DNA of 37,593 bases. Origin: Candidatus Woesearchaeota archaeon. GTDB lineage: Archaea; Nanobdellota; Nanobdellia; Woesearchaeales; UBA11576. Under the pieces are notes generated by a model that did no database searches, was not told the DNA's origin, and saw only the letters and a program-made list of their open reading frames with translations. The stretch covers positions 1 to 37,593 of the forward strand of contig JAFGJH010000013.1 in the NCBI GenBank assembly GCA_016929255.1, read 5' to 3'. How positions within the stretch are numbered: the first letter of the stretch is position 1; each line of letters opens with the position of its first letter. Shown in pieces: positions 31,641-37,593 of this stretch. A program made the position numbers and the translations under genes.

Positions 31641-32858
31641 ATGATACCAACCCTCAAGGACTATGAGAAGATAGCGGGAAAAGAGGTCATCGAGAGGCTC
31701 AAAACTTCTTCTGGGAGGCTTGCCGGCTGCCACATATCCCATGTCAACTCGACATCGCAGGGCGGGGGCGTGGCGGAGATACTCAACACATTAGTCATAC
31801 TCATGAACAGGCTCAAGATAGACACGAGCTGGCGCATATTCAAAGGCTCATACCACCTCTTCAACATCACAAAAAAGATGCACAACGGCCTGCAGGGAGA
31901 CCCCAAGGCCAAGATGACCAGCTTCAGGAAGAGGGTATACCTTGAGGAGACAGAGCGCAACTGCATCATGAACCACTTCAAGACAGAAGACCTGGTGGTC
32001 GTGCATGACCCCCAGCCGCTGGCCATGATAATGCACTACGAGAAGAGGCAGCCCTGGCTGTGGAGATGCCACATCGACATAACGAACGCAAACCCCAGCA
32101 TCTGGGGATTCATCCAGCCGTACGTGAACAGGTACGACGGCGTCATAGTTTCCATGGACCAGTACAAGAAGCCTGACGTCACGCAGCCGCAGCACATCAT
32201 AATGCCGTCGATAGACCCACTATCCATAAAGAACGCGCCGATCCGCGAGGACAAGAGGAAGCAGGTCCTGGGAAAAAGAGGCATAGACCAGGACAGGCCA
32301 ATCATCACACAGATATCAAGGTTCGACCCGTGGAAAGACCCGCTTGGCGTCGTGAAGATATGGGAAAAGGCAAGGAAGGAAGTGGACTGCCAGCTTGTGC
32401 TGATGGGAGACATGGCATCAGACGACCCAGAGGGCCCTGCAATTTACCAGAAGGTGCGCGACAAGATAGGCGACAAGAAGGACGTCCACCTGATAACCGA
32501 GCGCAACGACGTGCTTGTCAATGCGCTGCAGACAGACTCGTCAGTAATCATACAGAACAGCATAAGGGAAGGTTTCGGCCTCACTGTCTCTGAAGCGCTC
32601 TGGAAAGGGACGCCGGTCATAGCGACCGCTGTCGGCGGGATACCCAGCCAGGTCATCCACGGCAAGAACGGCTTCCTGATAAACAACATCAACGAAGGCG
32701 CGAAGCACTGCACCGAGATGATAAACAACACAAGGCTCAGGCAGGAGATGGGAGCGCAAGGCAGGGAGCACGTCCGCAAGAACTTCCTGATAACAAGGCA
32801 CCTGCAGGACTACATAGACATAGCCAACAAGTACATAACCAGGACAGGACAACCCTGA
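31641..32858 (+). CDS. treT: GT4 glycosyltransferase, TreT (trehalose synthase) type
   Basis: The product of about 405 residues matches archaeal TreT, which joins NDP-glucose and glucose into trehalose: MIPTLKDYEKIAGKEVIERL, GGGVAEILNTLVILMNRLKI, VVVHDPQPLAMI, WRCHIDIT, ITQISRFDPWKDPLGVV, VLMGDMASDDPEGPAIYQ, and the donor site IREGFGLTVSEALWKGTPVI. The frame opens at 31569 and an ATG at 31623 is possible; I prefer 31641 because AAAGATATAAATAAACC (about 31598-31614) lies 27-40 bases before it and the sequence then matches the family start. Trehalose would serve as osmolyte or reserve. Confidence 0.85.
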   Translation: MIPTLKDYEKIAGKEVIERLKTSSGRLAGCHISHVNSTSQGGGVAEILNTLVILMNRLKIDTSWRIFKGSYHLFNITKKMHNGLQGDPKAKMTSFRKRVYLEETERNCIMNHFKTEDLVVVHDPQPLAMIMHYEKRQPWLWRCHIDITNANPSIWGFIQPYVNRYDGVIVSMDQYKKPDVTQPQHIIMPSIDPLSIKNAPIREDKRKQVLGKRGIDQDRPIITQISRFDPWKDPLGVVKIWEKARKEVDCQLVLMGDMASDDPEGPAIYQKVRDKIGDKKDVHLITERNDVLVNALQTDSSVIIQNSIREGFGLTVSEALWKGTPVIATAVGGIPSQVIHGKNGFLINNINEGAKHCTEMINNTRLRQEMGAQGREHVRKNFLITRHLQDYIDIANKYITRTGQP

Positions 32859-32898
32859 GTAACAATCATAAGTTATTTAATACCCGTTTCTTTTTAAC

Positions 32899-33573
32899 AT
32901 GCCCATGGAAACTCTGGGGTCAATCAAGGACAGGATACCTGAACAGCTGCACTCTGTGCTGCAAAAGGAAGGGATAGACAAGCTGAGGCCAGCACAGGCA
33001 AAGGCGATAAAGGCAGGTCTGCTCGAAGGCAGGTCATTGCTCGTCTGCACACCCACTGCCAGCGGCAAGACCCTTGTCGCAGAGCTCGCCTTCATGAACT
33101 CCATCCTCAACAGGAAAGGGAAGGCAGTCTACATCGTTCCGCTGAAGGCGCTCGCCAGCGAGAAGCACAAGGACTTCAGGCGCAAGTATGCCCACCTGAT
33201 AAAGATAGGGATGTCCATAGGGGACTTCGACTCGTCAGACCCTCACCTGCACACATATGACCTCATTATAACAACCTCTGAAAAGCTCGACTCGCTCATA
33301 AGGCACCACGCGCCGTGGCTGCGGGATGTCGCTGTGGTGATTGTCGATGAGATACACCTGCTAAACGACCCTGGAAGGGGGCCGACGCTCGAGATACTGA
33401 TAACCATACTGAAACAGCTCCTGAAAAAGGTCCAGCTGATAGGGCTCAGCGCAACAATAGGCAACGAGAAAGAGCTCTCAGAATGGCTCGACGCGAAGCT
33501 TGTCCACGACGACTGGCGGCCTGTCGAGCTGCACAAAGGGGTCTATCTCGAAGGGAAGATAGAATTCGGGTAA
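32899..33573 (+). pseudogene. Hel308-like helicase, first RecA domain only
   Basis: The 224-residue product matches the N-terminus of Hel308/Ski2-like helicases: LRPAQAKAIKAGLLEGRSLL (Q-motif region), Walker A TPTASGKT, VPLKALASEKH, TTSEKLDSL, Walker B VDEIHLL and motif III LSAT. It stops at GKIEFG, just where a full protein of about 700 residues would enter its second RecA domain; motifs IV-VI and the winged-helix and ratchet domains are missing, and no frame after the stop continues them. A TATA-like GTTATTTAATAC lies 25 bases before the ATG, so it is probably still transcribed. It is either a truncated gene or one half of a split gene. Confidence 0.7.
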
Positions 33574-33619
33574 TCTTGTCGAGACCTGACGCGGTGACAT
33601 GCTGCCAGATTATAAGATG

Positions 33620-33760
33620 CTGCAGCCACGCTCCTACCCTGCTGTCGGTTGCTATCTGCTCACGGCCCTGACTGTGCTGCGCAATAACTTCCTTTTGTCG
33701 TCAAAGTGCAACCCGTTCCGTTTCTTTGGTCTGATAAAACGCTAAGAGCGGTGGCTGCAG
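33620..33760 (+). ncRNA. 141-bp structured element, copy B
   Basis: The same length as copy A. The terminal stem CTGCAGCCA-CGCT (33620-33632) pairs with AGCG-(G)-TGGCTGCAG (33747-33760). The first 37 aligned bases match copy A at 33 positions (CTACCCTGCTGTCGGTTGCT), and TGCTGCGCAA and GCAACCCGTTCCG recur further in. The outer stem differs from copy A at two positions on each side, always as matched pairs. It starts 46 bases after the truncated helicase and lies before the convergent end of the OmpA-like gene. Confidence 0.65.
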
Positions 33761-33802
33761 CCAGGTAACGAGCGGCGGCGCTGCCAGAGTAATAAGAAAT
33801 GA

Positions 33803-36800
33803 TTAAGCAGCATACCTCTGTTCGCGCTCTGCCTCGTAGGCCATGAGCTCGTCGAACATCCTGTCAATCTCTGCTTTGTCCTCAGCAGCGCTGCGCTTCT
33901 CTGCAAGCCTGCTGTGCGGATCCGAAGAGGTTCTCTGATCCTCAAGCGCGAGCAGCTCTGCAAGAGCGTCCCGGACATCAGCCGATGCGGCTGCACCCGG
34001 AAGTGGCAGAAGGTTGTCCTTGTCATATTCTCTACCTTCATCAATGGGCTCGATATCCGCTTCAGACAGCTCAATCACCCTATCATCCGCATTAGGCGCG
34101 TAGCTCTGAGGTATCGGCGGGGGAATGTCCCTGTGCCCGTAAGCCTGCGGGTAATCCTCGATCGGCTCATAGTCATTGTCGTGGAGCAGCGTGACCCACT
34201 CGCCGTCATCGTCGAGCATTTCAACTATGTCTGATTCAGACAGCTCTTCAACAGCCCCATTTCCTGCGTCGGCAGTATACTGCACGGGTGTGGGCCGGGA
34301 AATCTCCCTCTTCTGCATATATTGCGCTGGTATCGGCGGAGGAGTGTCCCTATGCCCGTAAGCCTGCAGGGAATCCTCGATCGGCTCATAGTCCTTGTCG
34401 CCCAGCGGCATGACCCACTCGCCGTCATCGTCAAGGACCTCGAACTCGCCGTAATCAAGCTCAGTGACCGCTTCCCCAGGCACACTTATCATGCCTTTCT
34501 CTGCGAAAAGCTGCCTGAGCCTGCTGACGAGCTCATCACCCATGCATGCTGCCATCAACGTATACACATCAGAGGCTACACCATCAGGGCATGCGAAACC
34601 GTGCTTCGCCTCGAACTCAGCAGAGAAGTTGCCCTTTGACAGGGCATTGCCGTACTGCTGGCCGAACAGCGTGTGCCTGTACTCCCTGTTGATCGTGCCG
34701 GCCATCTTCAGGCACTCCTTCGCCAAATTGTTGTCATATGCATCAGCAAAACCTGTGGCTGAAGAGTCTCTTACGACACTATCGTCCGAAATCGTGAACC
34801 TGCTGTTCCTGGAAATCACTTCATCGACAGCCAAGTCGCCGAAGATAGGTATGCCATACTTATCACTGAGCATGACCTCCACGTAGATGGGGATGTCATC
34901 CTGACTCTCAGCCTGCACAGCACCGTCCGGAGAATCAAGGCCTGACAGGTCTGCGTATACAGGGATGTCATCAGCACCGTCGATCAGGACATCATTGCTG
35001 TCAGCGGCCTGCCCTGCTCCGCTTCCGTGCGAATCAAGGCTGCCGATCCTACCGGAACCGCTGCCGTCAGTGCTGCCTGCAGGAACGCAGCCCTCACCGC
35101 ATGGCACACTGTCCTCACAGCCGCTGAGCTCCTCGGCAGCTTCCCTGTGTGTCTCGGGATTCGGAAGAACTGGTGAGAATGTGACCCCTCTGTTATTCGC
35201 GAGCTCCCTCTCTGCAGTGCCTGCAGCGTATATGTCTGTCTCGCTCAGGTTCTCGACATCAAACTCGAGGCCTTCAAGCCCTGCTGCAGCGGCCAATCTT
35301 TGGGCGTCACGCAGGGCTTTCGCTCCGCTCCTCGCGCCTAGGTCTGTGTTGTACCTTCCGTCGTTGAGCACAGGGTGGCCGGACCTTGCGAAATCCTCGC
35401 GGTCTTCCATGCTCCTGTGCGCGTAGATTGTGATGTGCCTGACACCATCGGTGTACCGGCCGACGAGATAATCGCTCAGCGCGTCAAGAGCATCCCTTGA
35501 GACATAATTGGTGGAATCAAAATGCATCTCCAGTTTCAGATTGCAGTTCTTTCTTACAGCATCACCGCCAGCAGTATCCGGTGCCGTCTCTGGCTCCCCA
35601 TCCCCTCCTGCAGCTGCCGCGGGTCCTGCGGGTGAAGTGTGGCCTGAGTCAGGCTCTGGCGCTGCGACGCTTCCTGAACCAGCATCAGATGCTGTGTGAA
35701 GTGCCGCAAGTGCACTGTTGACAGAGGAATCTATCGTCGGTGCGCCTGTATCATGCACTGCGGCTGCTGTTGCAGTATCATGCCTTGATGTGTCTCTCCC
35801 TTCCTGGCCGCGCATAGCGAGGTAACCGCCTATCCCCAGGCCCAGTGCGAGCACACCTGCGGCGACGCCGCCGTATATCCATGCCTTCTTGCGCCTGCTC
35901 ATGGCCGGCTCCACGGGCTCTTCCTTCTGCCTGGCAAGTGCTTCCTTGGCTTTTTCTTCCGCTGCCTTCTTCTTCTCTTCAGCTCTCCTATCTCTCCATG
36001 AATTGAACCTTGCGTACCATCCTTGCGGTCTCTCCTCTTCAGCATTCCCTTCTGCCTCGGGCTTCTTTTCCTGCTGCGGAGAATATGCCTCGGCTGCCCC
36101 TGCTTTTGCAGCAGCATTTGCTTTCTCCCTCTCCAGGCGCTGCTCCAAAGCGGTCGAATGAGAAGATGTTATCGATGTTATCTCGTCATCGATCATCCTG
36201 CCTATCTTGTCATCAGCATGAGGAGCCGCTTTTGCCGACGGCGCGGGAACCGCCATCCCGACGGCAGGTCTTTCTTCCGGCCTGTACGTCTTCGTCACTT
36301 CCTCATCAAACCTGCGGTCTTTTGCCGCTGGCTCTTCAGGAGCATAAACATCATCCTCGCCTGAGAAAAGGGAATGGCCATCTTCTGCAGGTTTTGCAGA
36401 TGCAGTAGCGGGCGCTGCAGCCTCGACTATCAACTCGAGAGGAGACTCTTCAGGCCTGGCTTTCTCTTCTGCAGGCTTAAGAGCATCTGTTCCGGGAGAA
36501 GCAATCCTCCAGAGATATTCAGAACTGATAAACACCTTGTCAGGTTCGTCAGCGGTCCTTGCCGAGGCTGCCACAACAGGAGCAGGCAGGCCTTGTATCG
36601 TGCTCTTCGCAGGCGCTTGCCCTGCTTCGGCAGGCCCTTGTTCCACTTCAACAGGCGGTGCTACAGCTGCCTTCAGCTCGTCAGGCGTAAGCGCGGGTCC
36701 CATTCCTGCCATTGTAGGCTGGCGCGCATCCGGTTCAGCGGCAATCGAAGGAAGCCCAGGGAGTGTAGCTCCATGCGGCACTTCTGGTTCAGCAGGAGAT

Positions 36801-37447
36801 CCAGCAACCTGGTCTTTTCCGGTAAATGGTTGAGGCAAGCCCTGAAGCGTTCCTTGTGCTGGCTTTTTCTTTTCTTCTTCTGGACTCCCGACGCTGCCGG
36901 GAATCACTATCGCGCCTTGGCGTCTAGCTTCCGCCAATATCTCATCTTTTCTGTCTTCAGGAACTTGATCAAGCAGCACTGCGCCGAAAGGTCTCGTATG
37001 CTCTGACCTTGCCGGTTCTTTAGGGATCTGCACACCTTTCTCATCTGCAGGAGGAGATGTTGAGAAAAAATCATCATCGCCTTTCTTGACCCGAGATACA
37101 GAAGCGCCTCTTGTCTCAGGCATTAGGACCCTGAGAAGTCCGCTGCCTTCTTCATCCCTTTCTTCAGCATGTTCGGTCTCATCTTCAGGATGAAGCGGAG
37201 GAAGAGTCATGCCTGTCACCAGTGTAGGCTCCTGCATGCTCGTGTAGAATTCATCAGCTTTGGCGACAAAACCATCCCAGCTTCCAAAGGCCTGGTTCAC
37301 CTGTTCCAAAGAGAAAGTGAGATGATTCCCTTCAAGATCATTCTCTGTCGGCGGTGCGCCATTCCGCTCTATATGCGATGCACCCCACTCTATCATATCA
37401 TCTATTGTTTTCGGGTCTATAAACTTTTCATCATCTTGTCCTGACAT
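33803..37447 (-). CDS. Giant single-span protein with OmpA-like domain and repeated acidic C-terminus
   Basis: The 1214-residue product has, in order: a small domain (residues about 8-70) with PPTENDLEGNHLTFSLEQVN...AFGSWDGFVAKA, like the helix-turn-helix repeats in homing-endonuclease-associated proteins; a long Pro/Glu/Ala-rich disordered region with repeats of QGLPxP/PGLP; a charged helix; a basic stop-transfer and one membrane helix (KKAWIYGGVAAGVLALGLGI, about 515-540); an OmpA-like fold (about 632-760: LEMHFDSTNYVSRDALDALS, HITIYAHRSMED, NNRGVTFSP); a domain with DDIPVYADL/DDIPIYVEV/YGIPIFGDL repeats; and tandem copies of DDDGEWV...YEPIED...AYGHRDxPPPIP. The N-terminus should be cytoplasmic and the OmpA part outside. 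GGTGA precedes the ATG. Confidence 0.75.
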   Translation of the reverse strand: MSGQDDEKFIDPKTIDDMIEWGASHIERNGAPPTENDLEGNHLTFSLEQVNQAFGSWDGFVAKADEFYTSMQEPTLVTGMTLPPLHPEDETEHAEERDEEGSGLLRVLMPETRGASVSRVKKGDDDFFSTSPPADEKGVQIPKEPARSEHTRPFGAVLLDQVPEDRKDEILAEARRQGAIVIPGSVGSPEEEKKKPAQGTLQGLPQPFTGKDQVAGSPAEPEVPHGATLPGLPSIAAEPDARQPTMAGMGPALTPDELKAAVAPPVEVEQGPAEAGQAPAKSTIQGLPAPVVAASARTADEPDKVFISSEYLWRIASPGTDALKPAEEKARPEESPLELIVEAAAPATASAKPAEDGHSLFSGEDDVYAPEEPAAKDRRFDEEVTKTYRPEERPAVGMAVPAPSAKAAPHADDKIGRMIDDEITSITSSHSTALEQRLEREKANAAAKAGAAEAYSPQQEKKPEAEGNAEEERPQGWYARFNSWRDRRAEEKKKAAEEKAKEALARQKEEPVEPAMSRRKKAWIYGGVAAGVLALGLGIGGYLAMRGQEGRDTSRHDTATAAAVHDTGAPTIDSSVNSALAALHTASDAGSGSVAAPEPDSGHTSPAGPAAAAGGDGEPETAPDTAGGDAVRKNCNLKLEMHFDSTNYVSRDALDALSDYLVGRYTDGVRHITIYAHRSMEDREDFARSGHPVLNDGRYNTDLGARSGAKALRDAQRLAAAAGLEGLEFDVENLSETDIYAAGTAERELANNRGVTFSPVLPNPETHREAAEELSGCEDSVPCGEGCVPAGSTDGSGSGRIGSLDSHGSGAGQAADSNDVLIDGADDIPVYADLSGLDSPDGAVQAESQDDIPIYVEVMLSDKYGIPIFGDLAVDEVISRNSRFTISDDSVVRDSSATGFADAYDNNLAKECLKMAGTINREYRHTLFGQQYGNALSKGNFSAEFEAKHGFACPDGVASDVYTLMAACMGDELVSRLRQLFAEKGMISVPGEAVTELDYGEFEVLDDDGEWVMPLGDKDYEPIEDSLQAYGHRDTPPPIPAQYMQKREISRPTPVQYTADAGNGAVEELSESDIVEMLDDDGEWVTLLHDNDYEPIEDYPQAYGHRDIPPPIPQSYAPNADDRVIELSEADIEPIDEGREYDKDNLLPLPGAAASADVRDALAELLALEDQRTSSDPHSRLAEKRSAAEDKAEIDRMFDELMAYEAEREQRYAA
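34100..34470. repeat. Two direct repeats of about 100 bp inside the giant gene
   Basis: The segment at about 34125-34220 recurs at about 34340-34440 with high similarity (shared ATCCTCGATCGGCTCATAGT and ACCCACTCGCCGTCATCGTC). They encode two copies of the DDDGEWV...YEPIED...AYGHRD block, about 70 residues apart. Confidence 0.85.
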
Positions 37448-37466
37448 CAGCCCTTCACCCTAATGT

Positions 37467-37593
37467 TCATTGCCCGGACTGCTGATAATCAATAATCTCA
37501 TCTAGAAATTCAGCTCCAGGCGTTTGAAGCTTTGCATCCCTTTTTATGTCCCCTGACTTACCTAGTAATTCCCTTTTATATATAAATTTTTGG
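37467..37593 (-). CDS. C-terminal end of a gene continuing beyond the window
   Basis: On the minus strand the frame is open from the window edge to a TGA at 37467-37469 and ends GDIKRDAKLQTPGAEFLDEI then IDYQQSGQ. The composition looks like real protein and no start codon is present in frame, so this would be the tail of a gene to the right. The AT-rich TTTATATATAAAAG at about 37573-37587 could instead be a promoter for the giant gene, so the call is uncertain. The stop is 20 bases before that gene's ATG. Confidence 0.45.
   Translation of the reverse strand, partial: QKFIYKRELLGKSGDIKRDAKLQTPGAEFLDEIIDYQQSGQ

Overview
The window is archaeal. It carries aIF2-alpha, ribosomal proteins eL42 and eS27, Nop10, a GINS subunit and a PAC2-type proteasome-assembly protein. 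TATA boxes sit 22-28 bases before many starts, often with no leader. The mix of archaeal information genes with bacterial-type metabolic genes (long GpmI, single-chain transketolase, RpiB, TspO), many small lipoproteins and an OmpA-like protein suggests a DPANN archaeon of the Woesearchaeota/Pacearchaeota kind. That placement is inference; no rRNA is present.

Left part (1-5.6 kb). A clipped gene at the edge is followed by a two-gene membrane/helical pair, then a HEPN/MNT toxin-antitoxin module between two ~50 bp imperfect direct repeats. Next comes an unusual minus-strand tRNA (anticodon arm reads GCC) with a long variable arm and a probable 27-nt intron in the T arm. A TtuA/Ncs6-like tRNA thiolase with a small zinc-ribbon gene and a LemA-GIDE membrane pair follow.

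Metabolic and redox block (5.6-15.9 kb). A minus-strand run encodes a ferritin-like protein, superoxide reductase, RpiB, Rpe, transketolase, a rubredoxin/ferredoxin-thioredoxin-reductase protein and TspO: the non-oxidative pentose phosphate pathway next to oxygen and redox defence. An Ogg2 glycosylase, three secreted or anchored proteins and a radical SAM-TRAM protein lie around it.

Core block (15.9-25.1 kb). GINS, eL42, eS27, aIF2-alpha, Nop10 and PAC2 form a typical archaeal cluster. After it come an AbrB-PhoU regulator, a ribbon-helix-helix regulator translationally coupled to enolase, a membrane-anchored HtrA-like protease and phosphoglycerate mutase.

Accessory block (25.1-37.6 kb). A PfkB kinase and a C39-like peptidase precede (in coordinates) a tightly overlapping four-gene minus-strand operon: opine dehydrogenase, cobalamin-binding TIM-barrel protein, D-Ala-D-Ala-ligase-like ATP-grasp enzyme and C26 glutamine amidotransferase-like hydrolase. 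This looks like an uncharacterised amino-acid or peptide-like biosynthetic pathway. A TreT-like glycosyltransferase, a Hel308-like helicase cut off after its first RecA domain, and a 1214-residue protein with a DNA-binding-like N-terminus, one membrane span and an OmpA-like domain complete the window.

The most striking non-coding signal is a family of three ~141-bp elements (18388-18528, 22243-22382, 33620-33760) between genes. Their closing stems differ in sequence but stay base-paired, which points to a structured RNA or a small hairpin-type mobile element that I do not recognise.
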